A DNA stretch of 64,000 nucleotides from Henriciella sp. GTDB taxonomy: Bacteria > Pseudomonadota > Alphaproteobacteria > Caulobacterales > Hyphomonadaceae. Below the pieces are notes generated by a model. It was not told where the DNA came from, did no database searches, and worked only from the letters and a program-made list of their open reading frames with translations. The stretch spans positions 218,755 through 282,754 of the forward strand of contig JASJAO010000005.1 of NCBI GenBank assembly GCA_030066975.1, given 5' to 3'. Made by a program: the position numbers and the translations under genes. Shown piece by piece: positions 26,180-35,191 of this stretch. The number at the start of each line of letters is the position of its first letter. Positions within the stretch are counted from its first letter, which is position 1.

Positions 26180-27121
26180 ATGACCGAATATTTTACCCCG
26201 ATCCCGTATCCACTGTGGACAACAGACAAAAAGGCCTTTGCGGACGCGCTTGGTCGCTCATTCCGAGAAACCGGCTTCGCCGTGATTGATCAGCATCCAA
26301 TTGATTTGGATGTGATCCACAGGGCCATCCGCGCCAGCAAAGCCTTCTTTGCCTTGCCGGAAGAGGTGAAAGAAAAATATCACGATGCAGCGGGTGGCCG
26401 ACAGCGTGGCTATACGCCGTTTGGCACTGAGAATGCGAAAGGCGCTGCGGCTGCCGACTTGAAAGAGTTCTGGCACACCGGCCGTGACTTGCCTGCAGAC
26501 AGCCCGTATCGCGCCACGATGAAAGACACGCCCAGTGTTTCCGAAGTGGAAGATTTCGACGCCGCAACGCGGGACTTCTATACCGCGCTGGATGCATTTG
26601 GCGCTGACTTGCTGAAAGGCGTCGCTTTGCATCTTGGGCTTGAAGAAACCTGGTTTGATGACAAGGTCGACAAGGGCAATTCCATCCTGCGCCTGCTGCA
26701 CTATCCGCCACAGGAGAACCCGCCGCCTGCCGGAACTGTTCGCGCTGGGGCGCATGAAGACATCAATGTGATCACACTGCTGCTGGGCGCGGAAGAATCC
26801 GGGCTTCAAGTTCTGCATCGATCAGGCGAATGGTTGAGCGTCAATCCGCCTCTCGGCGCGATCGTGATCAATTGCGGTGACATGCTCCAGCGCCTGACCG
26901 GAGGCATTTTGCCCTCGACAACCCATCGGGTCGTCAATCCGGCGCCAGAGCGATCGAAATTCCCCAGATATTCAACGCCTTTCTTCTTGCACTTTAATCA
27001 GGACGTGATGATCGAAGCTTTGCCCGGCTGTATTGCCGAGGGTGGAAAAGCTGAACCGCCCATCACCGCGAATGACTATCTGATGGAACGGCTGCGCGAA
27101 ATCGGCCTGGTCAAGGCTTAG
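26180..27121 (+). CDS. Isopenicillin N synthase-like 2-oxoglutarate/Fe(II) oxygenase
   Basis: The N-terminal DIOX_N region (RSFRETGFAVIDQHPI) is followed by the 2OG-Fe(II) jelly roll with HED in AGAHEDINVITLL, the distal histidine in TTHRVVNP and the RYS 2-oxoglutarate motif in RYSTPFFLHF. At 313 residues it matches the bacterial IPNS/EFE-like group often seen in proteobacteria; no beta-lactam pathway is present. The last 11 bases overlap the end of the convergent ribokinase gene. Confidence 0.87.
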   Translation: MTEYFTPIPYPLWTTDKKAFADALGRSFRETGFAVIDQHPIDLDVIHRAIRASKAFFALPEEVKEKYHDAAGGRQRGYTPFGTENAKGAAAADLKEFWHTGRDLPADSPYRATMKDTPSVSEVEDFDAATRDFYTALDAFGADLLKGVALHLGLEETWFDDKVDKGNSILRLLHYPPQENPPPAGTVRAGAHEDINVITLLLGAEESGLQVLHRSGEWLSVNPPLGAIVINCGDMLQRLTGGILPSTTHRVVNPAPERSKFPRYSTPFFLHFNQDVMIEALPGCIAEGGKAEPPITANDYLMERLREIGLVKA

Positions 27122-27968
27122 CGAGTAAGGTCTCTACCTCCGATCGCGTGGGCAAACTTGGCTGTGCGCCCGCTTTTGTGACCGCGAGCGCGGCTGCGGC
27201 CGAGGCAAAGCGAAGCGCGCTTTCCGGGTCCTGCCCTTCTGCCAGTGCCACCACGAGCGCGGCGCTGAACGTGTCCCCTGCCCCGGTTGTATCGACCGCG
27301 GTCACATCGAAAGCCGGGGCCGACCCGGCCACTTTCCCATTCTCGTAGAGCATGGCGCCGTCCTTGCCGAGCGTAACAACGACCCGGCCTTTGTTCTGCA
27401 GCAGTTTCTCACCATAGAAGGCTGCCTCCCCGCCATTGACGATGATCAGATCGGCCTCAGCCAGCAACTGATCCGGAACATCCATCGCCGGGGCCAGATT
27501 GACCGCAAACAGGCCTTTCGACCTCTCAAAAGCGGCCATGACCGCGTCAATCGGGACCTCCAGTTGACACAGGATCGCATCGCAATCCGGCATCTTCGAC
27601 ACCAACCGTTCGCTGACGCAGGCATTCGCTCCGCTGGCAACGATGATCTGATTTTCGCCATCCGGAGACACAGCGATCAAAGCCACGCCGGTGGCTTGAT
27701 CCTTCACAGTCTCAACGCCGGTCAGGTCTACACCCTCAGCGCGCAAGATCGATAGAGCTGACTCCGCCAGGCCGTCATCTCCAACGCAGCCAACCATCGT
27801 GACATCTGCCCCCAATCGCCGCGCGGCCAGGGCCTGATTGGCGCCTTTGCCGCCGGGATGTCTGGCAAAACTTGCGCCTGTCACTGTTTCGCCCGGGGCG
27901 GGCAAAGGCGCGCCGCTGGCCACAAGGTCAAGATTAATAGAGCCGACAATACCGATCCGAACACTCAT
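27111..27968 (-). CDS. rbsK: Ribokinase
   Basis: This PfkB-family sugar kinase forms ribose 5-phosphate from ribose and ATP. The substrate-binding GSINLDLV and GGKGANQALAARRLGA stretches, TLGKDGAML and the anion-hole/catalytic DTTGAGDTFSAAL are all visible. At 285 residues it is slightly short but complete. Its ATG overlaps the stop of the nucleoside hydrolase gene (ATGA), so the two are translationally coupled: hydrolysis of a ribonucleoside releases the ribose this kinase traps. Confidence 0.9.
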   Translation of the reverse strand: MSVRIGIVGSINLDLVASGAPLPAPGETVTGASFARHPGGKGANQALAARRLGADVTMVGCVGDDGLAESALSILRAEGVDLTGVETVKDQATGVALIAVSPDGENQIIVASGANACVSERLVSKMPDCDAILCQLEVPIDAVMAAFERSKGLFAVNLAPAMDVPDQLLAEADLIIVNGGEAAFYGEKLLQNKGRVVVTLGKDGAMLYENGKVAGSAPAFDVTAVDTTGAGDTFSAALVVALAEGQDPESALRFASAAAALAVTKAGAQPSLPTRSEVETLLAKP

Positions 27969-28894
27969 CCATAACGCTCCATCAACCGGGTCAGTTCGGC
28001 ATAAACCTCATCTGCTTGGGCATCGTCATACCACAGGAGCGCGCCCGCTTCGTGATACGTGACTTGCGTTTGTCCAAACCGTTCGCCGGGTTCGGTAACG
28101 ACCGAAACGTCAGCGCGTCGACCGGAAAACAGCTCTGGATGCAGGATCGCCAGAACCGTGCTTTGGTCATGCAGAGGCGCTTCCCAGATGCCGGTCGCTT
28201 TCTCCTCCAGAATGCAGGAAGCTTCGAGCAAATCCGCCGCCGCTTTGGCCTGCAGCGATGGCAGTGCCCGGATGGCTGCAAGGCGGGTTTTGCTGGTGCG
28301 CAAGCGATGCGTGACATCCATATCCAAAACCCGGATAGGCAGGCCGGACTGAAATACGACTTCTGCGGCATGGGGATCAGCAAAAATGTTGAACTCCGCG
28401 AAAGGAGTGATATTGCCGCCCTCGCGATCAGCGCCCCCCATGATCACGACTTCCTTTACGCCCTCTGCCAGATCTGGCGCGATAATCAGAGCGAGGGCCA
28501 CATTGGTCATCGGACCTGTGATCACAATGGTCAGCGGATCGGACTTGGCTGCGCGGCAGAGCGCGATGATCTTGTTGACCGCATGCTCTTCTGAGAGCGC
28601 GATTTTCGGTTCAGGAAACGGAATTCCGCCGAGCCCGGTTGAGCCGTGAAAATCCTCAGCGGTAACCGCCTCGCGGAGGATCGGGCGCGGCGCGCCAGCG
28701 CACACGGGAATCTCTGCGCCCTGCCCGCCTACTTCACGAATAACCCGCGCATTGTAAGCGGTGAGGTGAAGCGGAACATTACCCGCCACAGCTGTAATCG
28801 CGAGCACTTCAATATCCGGTGAGGCAAAAGCTGCGAGCAAAGCGACCGCATCATCGAGCCCTGGATCGCAGTCAAAAATGATCTTCGTAGTCAT
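27965..28894 (-). CDS. Inosine/uridine-preferring nucleoside hydrolase
   Basis: The enzyme cleaves the N-glycosidic bond of ribonucleosides to base plus ribose. The calcium-binding signature DCDPGLDDAVALLAA is at the N-terminus (residues about 7-22), followed by the GSTGLGG loop and VIMGG...TPFAEFNIFADPHAAEVV. The start at 28894 (MTTKIIFDCDPG) is set by the family; the frame extends far upstream but that part is not coding. At 309 residues the length is normal. It is co-transcribed with ribokinase as a ribose salvage unit. Confidence 0.93.
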   Translation of the reverse strand: MTTKIIFDCDPGLDDAVALLAAFASPDIEVLAITAVAGNVPLHLTAYNARVIREVGGQGAEIPVCAGAPRPILREAVTAEDFHGSTGLGGIPFPEPKIALSEEHAVNKIIALCRAAKSDPLTIVITGPMTNVALALIIAPDLAEGVKEVVIMGGADREGGNITPFAEFNIFADPHAAEVVFQSGLPIRVLDMDVTHRLRTSKTRLAAIRALPSLQAKAAADLLEASCILEEKATGIWEAPLHDQSTVLAILHPELFSGRRADVSVVTEPGERFGQTQVTYHEAGALLWYDDAQADEVYAELTRLMERYG

Positions 28895-28993
28895 TTCGCC
28901 TGCTTGGACGCCAAGATGCCGCTTGGCAAGGTCTAGCCGAGGGCTATTTGCTTGGCTAAACCCTTGAAAACCCAACACGCAGGAGAGCTGAAC

Positions 28994-29701
28994 ATGTCTG
29001 TCACCACGAAAACTGTTGATTACGTTCAGGACGGAGAAACCTATGAAGGGTTTCTGGCGATGCCGGCCGAAAGTCCAAAAGCTGTTGTCCTGGTGGCCCA
29101 TGCCTGGGGCGGGCTGTCCGAATTTGAGCAGGATAAGGCCAAACTGCTGGCCGACTGGGGCTATGCCGGATTTGCGGCTGATGTTTACGGCAAAGGCAAA
29201 CGCGGGACCACAACCGAAGAATGCCAGGCCCTGATGGAGCCGCTGGCCGGCAACCGTCCGCTTCTGCAATCACGCCTGAGCCACGCCCTCAGTGTGGCAA
29301 AAACCGAGAGCGTTTCAGTCCGCGCCGCCGCGATCGGCTTCTGCTTCGGGGGCCTGTCTGTGCTCGATATGGCGAGAGCCGGTATGGCCGTTGAGGGTGT
29401 AGTTTCCTTCCATGGTCTGCTCGGCGCGCCGGTGAATACCGAAGACAACAAGATCAGCGCCAAAGTCCTGGCACTGCATGGCTGGGACGATCCAATGGCA
29501 ACGCCAGATGATGTCATGGATTTCTCCAAGGAAATGACCGCCGCCGATGCCGACTGGCAGTTGCATGCCTATGGCGGCACGCTGCACGCTTTTACCAATC
29601 CCGCGGCTCAGGATCCTGATTTCGGCACGCAGTATAAAGTTGAGGCCGATCGCCGGAGTTTTGCGGCCTGTCAGGACTTTCTGGCGGAACTGTTTGGGTA
29701 A
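28994..29701 (+). CDS. Dienelactone hydrolase family protein
   Basis: This alpha/beta hydrolase is about 235 residues long with the DLH-type triad: the Cys nucleophile in IGFCFGG, Asp in LHGWDDPMA and His in GGTLHAFTNP. AGGAG lies 9 nt before ATG 28994. Members hydrolyse ester or lactone bonds in aromatic degradation, but many are general esterases; no aromatic catabolic genes are next to it. It is divergent from the nucleoside hydrolase operon. Confidence 0.88.
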   Translation: MSVTTKTVDYVQDGETYEGFLAMPAESPKAVVLVAHAWGGLSEFEQDKAKLLADWGYAGFAADVYGKGKRGTTTEECQALMEPLAGNRPLLQSRLSHALSVAKTESVSVRAAAIGFCFGGLSVLDMARAGMAVEGVVSFHGLLGAPVNTEDNKISAKVLALHGWDDPMATPDDVMDFSKEMTAADADWQLHAYGGTLHAFTNPAAQDPDFGTQYKVEADRRSFAACQDFLAELFG

Positions 29702-29762
29702 GTTTGGTTGGTTTGTATTGCAAAGCGTGAGGCGCAGCCTCTTAGCGCGGTGACAAAAACAT

Positions 29763-29879
29763 GCCCCCTCCGAGCGCTGCGCGCCCACCTCCCCCACTCT
29801 TGTGGGGGAGGATTAGTCTGGAAGCTGCGCCAGTATCCTCCCCCATTCATGGGGGAGGTGCCCGAAGGGCGGAGGGGGC
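29763..29879. repeat. Nested-hairpin intergenic element with 10-bp terminal inverted repeats
   Basis: GCCCCCTCCG (29763-29772) and CGGAGGGGGC (29870-29879) are perfect inverted termini. Inside are two hairpins with the identical arm CCTCCCCCA: 29788-29811 (6-nt loop) and 29837-29858 (4-nt loop). A small GCCC-GAA-GGGC hairpin sits near the right end. It fills the gap between convergent genes and looks like a BIME/MITE-type element. Confidence 0.65.
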
Positions 29880-29895
29880 AAGCGGGGTTTGAGAG

Positions 29896-30537
29896 TTAGA
29901 GCCAGCGTATCCGTGGCGGCTTGACCGGTCGCGGACCAATCGGCGGCGGCCTTGCTTTACTTGCAGCGACGATCTGATGACCCATGGCGGTGAAGGTGGC
30001 CGAGAGTTCGGGGCCCCAACGGTGGGGCACGTCGCCAGTTCGACCCGGAGCGAAGAGCCAGCCGGGGCGGTATCGGGCGAGATGAAAGGCGAGGCGTTTG
30101 GCGCGGGCGGCGGGGTTTTTGAGCAGCGTTTTCAACGCGTTGAGCCGACCCAGAAGCGGCGCGGCGAGGACCGGCTGACCGTGCGGCGGTCTCGGTTTCG
30201 GGTCAGCCCAGGGGTCGTGAAAATCTGTGAAATCGGGGCAGTCCTGCTCGCCCGTGAAGAGCTTGAACCCGGGTTTGCGGTCAAAGTTTGGTGCCCGCTC
30301 GCGGGGGTTTCGGGGGCAATTGTCGGGCTTGAGCCCCGGTTCCAGCGCCAGCGCCAGACAGAACAGAACCCGCCGGACATAGGCCTCCAGCGCGCGAAGG
30401 CCCTGGCGGAGCCGCGTGGCGGCGGCCTTGCTGATCTGCACGGGCGCGAGCTGCAAATCATCCCGCGAGACAATCCGGGCGATGAGCAATTCGCCCTGGG
30501 CTTGCAAATGCACGAGAGGATCAGCCGTGAAAGACAT
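29896..30537 (-). CDS. Hypothetical Pro/Arg-rich protein
   Basis: The product is about 213 residues. It has an N-terminal helical region (AATRLRQGLRALEAYVRRVLFCLALALE), a central Pro-rich part (DPWADPKPRPPHGQP) and a second helical part (LLGRLNALKTLLKNPAARAKRLAFHLAR), ending in a Pro/Arg tail. I know similar basic proteins as uncharacterised proteins in alphaproteobacteria. The ATG at 30537 (MSFTADPL) is preferred over a start 40 codons upstream. The opposite strand also has a long open frame, but its translation lacks protein-like patterning. Confidence 0.6.
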   Translation of the reverse strand: MSFTADPLVHLQAQGELLIARIVSRDDLQLAPVQISKAAATRLRQGLRALEAYVRRVLFCLALALEPGLKPDNCPRNPRERAPNFDRKPGFKLFTGEQDCPDFTDFHDPWADPKPRPPHGQPVLAAPLLGRLNALKTLLKNPAARAKRLAFHLARYRPGWLFAPGRTGDVPHRWGPELSATFTAMGHQIVAASKARPPPIGPRPVKPPRIRWL

Positions 30538-30690
30538 GCGCAGAAGGATGCCATGGACGCAAATTCGGTCGGATTGAAATGTCAAATACCCGCATCCAAG
30601 CCATCGCTTCAATTGATCTGTGACAAGTTCGAAACAAGCAGACCCCGGTAATGGCAATCTGAGCTGAACCCGACCGATTGGGGCATTGAA

Positions 30691-31665
30691 ATGACGAGTC
30701 TCGACACCAGCGTATTGCTGATCCAGATTGCATTGCCAATCGCTCTGCTGCTCTGGTTAGCCATCGCTCCAGCGCGCAGCGGATTGAGGTTCGCGGTTCA
30801 ATCAATTTCGATTGCCGCCATCTTGTTGGCGCTTGCCGTGCTGCCCATCTGGCTGATCCCGCCCTGGTGGGTGCCTTGGGCATATATGGCGATCGCGGCC
30901 GGGCTTGTCGCGCGTGGGTATTTACGACGTCAAGACCAGTCCCGCGCAGTTCAATCCTATAGTCGAAAGGGCTGGATTGCGCTTGCACCTTTGGCGATGC
31001 TCGGCGTGTACGCGGCCTTCCTGTGCATCGGGGGATTTTCCGGCCGTACGCTCGGGGCATATGAGACGGTTGATCTGCCGCCTCCGCTCGGCGCGGGGAC
31101 GTATCTGGTCGCCAATGGAGGATCGCGTGGAAGCGTGAACGGGCACTTTCTAACGCTTGATCCCAGGACCGACCGCCAACGCGCCTACCGGGGACAATCT
31201 TTCGCGCTGGATCTGGTCAAGATTGACGGTACAGGGATGCGCGTTGACGGTTGGCGCCCGCGCGATCCGTCACGCTATTTCATTTTTGGAGCGCCGGTCA
31301 CGTCGCCCTGCGCCGGCAAGGTCATCGCGGCTGAAAACACCCATCCTGATATGCCTGTGCCCGAGCCGGACCGGTCCCGCCTCGAAGGCAATCATGTGTT
31401 TCTTGACTGTGGTGCGTTCGGCGTTCTGCTGGCGCATCTGCAACAGGGCAGCGTTCTGGTTGAGGCCGGCGATACGGTCGAAATCGGCACACCATTGGGA
31501 AAAGTAGGAAATTCAGGCCAGACATTTGAGCCGCATCTCCACATTCATGTTCAAAGCCTGGCGAGCGAAGGCTACCACCTATCTGGAGATCCCCTGCAAC
31601 TGACGCTGAATGGGGACTTTCTGGTTCGAAATCAGCGGTTTAAAATCGCCCCGTCCGGCTCATGA
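30691..31665 (+). CDS. Membrane protein with degenerate M23 (LytM-like) peptidase domain
   Basis: Three or four transmembrane segments occupy the first ~125 residues. They are followed by an M23-like beta domain from about residue 165: YRGQSFALDLVKID, APVTSPCAGKVIAAE, GNHVFLDCG, LLAHLQQGSVLVEAGDTVEIGTPLGKVGNSG and PHLHIHVQ. The aspartate and the HxH pair of M23 are present, but the first zinc ligand of the HxxxD motif is serine here (SFALD), so peptidase activity is doubtful. Its stop overlaps the next start (ATGA), giving a coupled pair with the following membrane protein. Confidence 0.75.
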   Translation: MTSLDTSVLLIQIALPIALLLWLAIAPARSGLRFAVQSISIAAILLALAVLPIWLIPPWWVPWAYMAIAAGLVARGYLRRQDQSRAVQSYSRKGWIALAPLAMLGVYAAFLCIGGFSGRTLGAYETVDLPPPLGAGTYLVANGGSRGSVNGHFLTLDPRTDRQRAYRGQSFALDLVKIDGTGMRVDGWRPRDPSRYFIFGAPVTSPCAGKVIAAENTHPDMPVPEPDRSRLEGNHVFLDCGAFGVLLAHLQQGSVLVEAGDTVEIGTPLGKVGNSGQTFEPHLHIHVQSLASEGYHLSGDPLQLTLNGDFLVRNQRFKIAPSGS

Positions 31666-32108
31666 CCAGCTCGGGCCAGGACAAGCCTGCGCCGCCGAAA
31701 GGCCGCACGCTGATGGCTGGGGCTGTGTATTTTGCGATCATATTTGCGATTGGGTTTGCCCTTGGGGCGGTGCGTATCTTCGTGTTCGAGCCCAGTTTCG
31801 GACCCGCCCTCAGCGTCCTGTTCGAGATACCGATCATCCTGGCGTGTTCCTGGTGGGTCTGCGCCCGCTTGATCCGGGTGTTCAAGGTTGCAAGCGACAC
31901 CTCGGCGCGGCTTGTGATGGGACTGGTCGGGTTTGCGCTGCTGATGGGCGCGGAACTGGTCTTGTCGGTCATCGGCTTCCAGCGCACTCTGCTTGAACAC
32001 TTTGCCAGCTATCACAGCCTGCGCGGTGGATTGGGGCTGGTCGGTCAACTGGTCTTTGGTGCGATCCCTCTGCTGCAACTTGTGTTTCAGGCGGCGCGAC
32101 GTGGCTGA
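31662..32108 (+). CDS. Hypothetical four-helix membrane protein
   Basis: The product is about 148 residues with a polar Pro/Lys N-terminus and four hydrophobic segments (about 18-40, 45-65, 82-102 and 120-140). An acidic residue sits in the third (LLMGAELVLSVIGF). No family recognised. The 4-bp start/stop overlap with the M23-like gene points to joint translation and possibly a joint complex. Confidence 0.6.
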   Translation: MTSSGQDKPAPPKGRTLMAGAVYFAIIFAIGFALGAVRIFVFEPSFGPALSVLFEIPIILACSWWVCARLIRVFKVASDTSARLVMGLVGFALLMGAELVLSVIGFQRTLLEHFASYHSLRGGLGLVGQLVFGAIPLLQLVFQAARRG

Positions 32109-32239
32109 TACGAAGGCCCGATCAGTTGGAGACAGCCTGAGTTTAGATCGTCATTTCCTATCATCTCGAAAGCTTGTTTATCTTTGAGCTATGGCGAGAC
32201 GCCTCCCATGTCTTCTCTTCAAACACAGGAGATGACACG

Positions 32240-32419
32240 ATGGGCAATATTATTGAGCTGCTGAGCGAGCTGTTTGACGGGTTTGACAATGATCGCGATG
32301 ATCGCGACCGGGACCGCCGCAGGGGTGATCGCTATGATGACGATATGCGCGGAGATCGCCGCCGCGACGAGCGCCGGGAGCCGCTGTCGGAGCGGTTGTC
32401 TGATCTGTTTGGCGATTAG
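32240..32419 (+). CDS. Small, extremely charged protein (Asp/Arg-rich)
   Basis: This 59-residue protein has a short amphipathic helix (MGNIIELLSELFDGFDN), about 30 residues made almost only of Asp and Arg with a few Gly/Tyr, and a second amphipathic end (LSERLSDLFGD) that echoes the first. AGGAGAT 7 nt before ATG 32240 is a good ribosome site. The symmetrical hydrophobic ends around a mixed-charge linker suggest self-assembly or membrane contact; function unknown. Confidence 0.6.
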   Translation: MGNIIELLSELFDGFDNDRDDRDRDRRRGDRYDDDMRGDRRRDERREPLSERLSDLFGD

Positions 32420-32428
32420 GCCGGCGGT

Positions 32429-33802
32429 CTATCCAAGCAGGCCAGAGATCAGGTAGAGACCGGTCGCTGCCCCGCCTGCAACCAGGGCATAAGGCAGCTG
32501 TGTCTTCACATGTTCGATATGGTCGCAGCCTGCCGCGAGTGAGGCAATGATGGTGGTGTCCGAGATCGGCGAGCAATGGTCGCCGAAGACACCGCCGCCA
32601 ATCACCGCGGCCATGACAAGCGGCAGTGGCACCCCTGCACCAAGCGCCAGCGGGATCGCGATCGGCACCAGAATGCCATACGTGCCCCAACTGGTGCCGG
32701 TGGTAAAACTGGTCACGCTGGCGGCGACAAACAGGATGGCCGGGATCGTCCAGGGGGCCGGAATGCTTGCAGCAATTCCCGCAATGAAGTCACCGGTGCC
32801 AAGCGCGCGGAGACTGTCACCGAGCACCAGCGCCAGGAAGATCACGGTCACGGCGGGCAGCAAGTCGCCCATGCCCTGAAAGCCGATATTCACCATCTCA
32901 CCCTCCGCCCGGCGGGTCATCGCCAGGAAAATGAAAGCTGCAGCAGTCGCCAGAACGACAGCCCAGAGAATGGACTGGGAACCTGAACCTTGCGTGATGT
33001 CGCCTCCACCGGTCCAGAACATGAAGCCGAGCGCGCCGCCGACCAGGATCAGCATCGGAACACCCATATAGATGGCGCGGCTTGGCGTTTCATTGAGATC
33101 ATTGTCAGGAATGCCTTCGGCGAGACCGAGCGGCGGGGCCCAGTTGGCGTCGGCTGTCGCCATGGCGCCGAATGTGCGGTTGAGCATGATGGTGACGAAC
33201 ACGCCCGCCAGGGTCAGCCAGGCATAGAAATTCAGCGCCACGGTCTGAAACAGGACCGGGACAGGCGCATCGACCCCGTTCGCCATCATCAGGCTGAGCA
33301 GATAGGCCCCCCATCCGTTGAGCAGGACCAGCACGCAAACCGGCGCACAGGTGCTGTCAATGATGTAGGCGAGCCGGGCGCGACTGACTTTCAGGCGATC
33401 GAAGAGCGGGCGACCGAGGACGCCGCTCGCCAGCAGGCTGACATTGGTTTCGACGAAGATAATCACGCCTGCGATCGCGGTGACGAGACTGGCGCGGCGC
33501 GGGGTGGAGGCGAGCCCGGTCTTGTGCAGTTTCTCCACCATGGCGGCGATCCCGCCAGACCGCTGCATATACGCAATCAGCGCGCCGATGATCAGACAGA
33601 AAAGCAGGATACGCGTGTTGCCTGTGCTGCCAAATACACTGACGGCTCGGTCAATACTGCCAAGCGCGCCCATGGCCGGGTTGAACGCCGCGATCAGCGT
33701 CTCTGACAGCCAGATGGCAAGGCCCAGCGACCAGAAGACGTTGCGCGTCCAAACCGCAACGATCAACGCCACAGCGGGCGGCAGTACGGTGAGCCATTCC
33801 AT
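32429..33802 (-). CDS. NhaC-family Na+/H+ antiporter
   Basis: This 457-residue polytopic transporter has about eleven hydrophobic segments. The NhaC hallmark GGGVFGDHCSPISDTTIIASLAAGCDHIEHVKTQ lies near the C-terminus, with TSFTTGTSWGTYGILVP and IIFVETNVSLLASG as other conserved blocks. Members exchange sodium for protons or malate/amino acids for ions. It follows a lipoprotein dipeptidase by 11 bp on the same strand, so it may take up products of periplasmic peptide cleavage; the coupling is inferred. Confidence 0.85.
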   Translation of the reverse strand: MEWLTVLPPAVALIVAVWTRNVFWSLGLAIWLSETLIAAFNPAMGALGSIDRAVSVFGSTGNTRILLFCLIIGALIAYMQRSGGIAAMVEKLHKTGLASTPRRASLVTAIAGVIIFVETNVSLLASGVLGRPLFDRLKVSRARLAYIIDSTCAPVCVLVLLNGWGAYLLSLMMANGVDAPVPVLFQTVALNFYAWLTLAGVFVTIMLNRTFGAMATADANWAPPLGLAEGIPDNDLNETPSRAIYMGVPMLILVGGALGFMFWTGGGDITQGSGSQSILWAVVLATAAAFIFLAMTRRAEGEMVNIGFQGMGDLLPAVTVIFLALVLGDSLRALGTGDFIAGIAASIPAPWTIPAILFVAASVTSFTTGTSWGTYGILVPIAIPLALGAGVPLPLVMAAVIGGGVFGDHCSPISDTTIIASLAAGCDHIEHVKTQLPYALVAGGAATGLYLISGLLG

Positions 33803-33813
33803 TCGAAAGCGCC

Positions 33814-35091
33814 CTAATTCACCACGTTCGGGGAGCCGATTTCGGAGGTTTTGGCGGCCTCTACTTCGCGGAGCAGGCGCATCATGTTGCCGCCCCAGAA
33901 TTTGACGAGGTCATCTTCGGTGTAGCCCGCCTCAAGCAGGGCTTCGGTGACGATGGGCAGGTAGGTGACGTCGCTCATACCGTCGACGCCGCCGCCGCCA
34001 TCCCAATCTGCGCCCATGCCGACATGATCAATGCCGACCAGTTCAATCGTGTAGAGCACATGCTCCATATACTTTTCGAAGGTGGAGCGCGGGGCCGGAT
34101 GCTGCTTGCTCAACTCCGCCCGGGCCGCGCGTACCTTGGCAATGGTCTCGGGTGACATGCTGGCAAAGTCTGTGCCGTACTCTTCAGCGATCTCGGCAAG
34201 CCCGGCCGCGCGTTCTGGTGTGGGTGTAAGCTCTTCCAGATAGGCGCCGAGCGCGTTGACCTGGATCACGCCGCCATCTTCGGCGATCCGGAGCAACAAG
34301 TCATCCGGCACGTTGCGGGGATGATCATAAATCGCCTTCGGACCACTGTGTGAGAGAATGATCGGCGTGGTCGAAAGCTCCAGCATGTCCTCGACCGTGG
34401 TGTCGGCCACGTGGCTGCCATCAAGAATGAGGCCAAGCCGGTTCGCCTCGCGCACCAGTTCTTCACCGAGCGGGCTGAGCCCGTCATATTGCGGGGACAC
34501 ATCGGTGGCACTGTCGCCGAACTGATTGTTGCGGAAATGGGCCGGCGACACCATGCGCAGGCCGCCAATGTAGAAGGTCTCCAGCAGCGAGACATCTTCG
34601 CCGAGCGGATAGGCGTTTTCCATGCTCTGGAAGACGACGATCTTGCCTTCACTGATGATCCGGTCTGCATCGTCAGCCGTGAAGGCCAGTTCGAGATCCT
34701 CGTGGTATTTGGCGGCAAGTTCTCTGATTGAGGACATGCGCATCAGAGCCTGATTGCGCGCGGCCCGGTAGGCCACTTCCGTCAGCGGCCCCTGCGCGGT
34801 GTAGATGACCCAGAAGCCGCCATCGAGACCGCCCTCTCTCATGCGCGGCAGATCAACCTGCGTGCCATCTTCTTCAAACGAGCCGCGGTCACCGAAGTCA
34901 TAGTCTGCGGTGTGGAAAATAGCGGGGATATCGAGATGGCTATCATACACTGTGAAGCTTTCATGCAAGCTGGCAATATCGGTGACTGAGGCGCCGTCAT
35001 TTGGCGCAGATATCTGAGTCCCGACCTCGTCACTCATCGGGGTACAGGCTGCGAGCAGCGCGGCAGCCAGTGCGGAAAGTCCTAGACGCAT
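33814..35091 (-). CDS. Membrane dipeptidase (peptidase family M19), lipoprotein
   Basis: This zinc dipeptidase of the renal-dipeptidase family is about 425 residues long. The lipobox LLAAC near residue 16 implies lipid anchoring. Metal-site motifs are VYDSHLDI (HxD), VFQSMENA (Glu), LILDGSHVADTT and IILSHSG, and the final Asp lies in VGMGADWDGGG. GGAG about 9 nt upstream supports ATG 35091; another ATG lies five codons earlier. It precedes the NhaC-type antiporter gene, forming a likely two-gene operon. Confidence 0.9.
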   Translation of the reverse strand: MRLGLSALAAALLAACTPMSDEVGTQISAPNDGASVTDIASLHESFTVYDSHLDIPAIFHTADYDFGDRGSFEEDGTQVDLPRMREGGLDGGFWVIYTAQGPLTEVAYRAARNQALMRMSSIRELAAKYHEDLELAFTADDADRIISEGKIVVFQSMENAYPLGEDVSLLETFYIGGLRMVSPAHFRNNQFGDSATDVSPQYDGLSPLGEELVREANRLGLILDGSHVADTTVEDMLELSTTPIILSHSGPKAIYDHPRNVPDDLLLRIAEDGGVIQVNALGAYLEELTPTPERAAGLAEIAEEYGTDFASMSPETIAKVRAARAELSKQHPAPRSTFEKYMEHVLYTIELVGIDHVGMGADWDGGGGVDGMSDVTYLPIVTEALLEAGYTEDDLVKFWGGNMMRLLREVEAAKTSEIGSPNVVN

Positions 35092-35191
35092 ATTCAAAAT
35101 CTCCATCAGCTGAGTGCAGACGACCAGAAGCGTCCGGCGCATGCAAGTCCGGGTTCCAGTGAGCGGCAGGTTTTGTGGCCTGCGCTGCAAA

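Noticed and set aside
29977..30651. 224-codon plus-strand frame
   Set aside because: The minus-strand frame here resembles a known type of uncharacterised basic protein; the plus translation lacks protein-like patterning. Confidence in the choice is moderate.
32990..33706. 238-codon plus-strand frame
   Set aside because: Antisense of the NhaC antiporter gene, very rich in Arg/Asp/Gln as expected from the reverse of a membrane protein.
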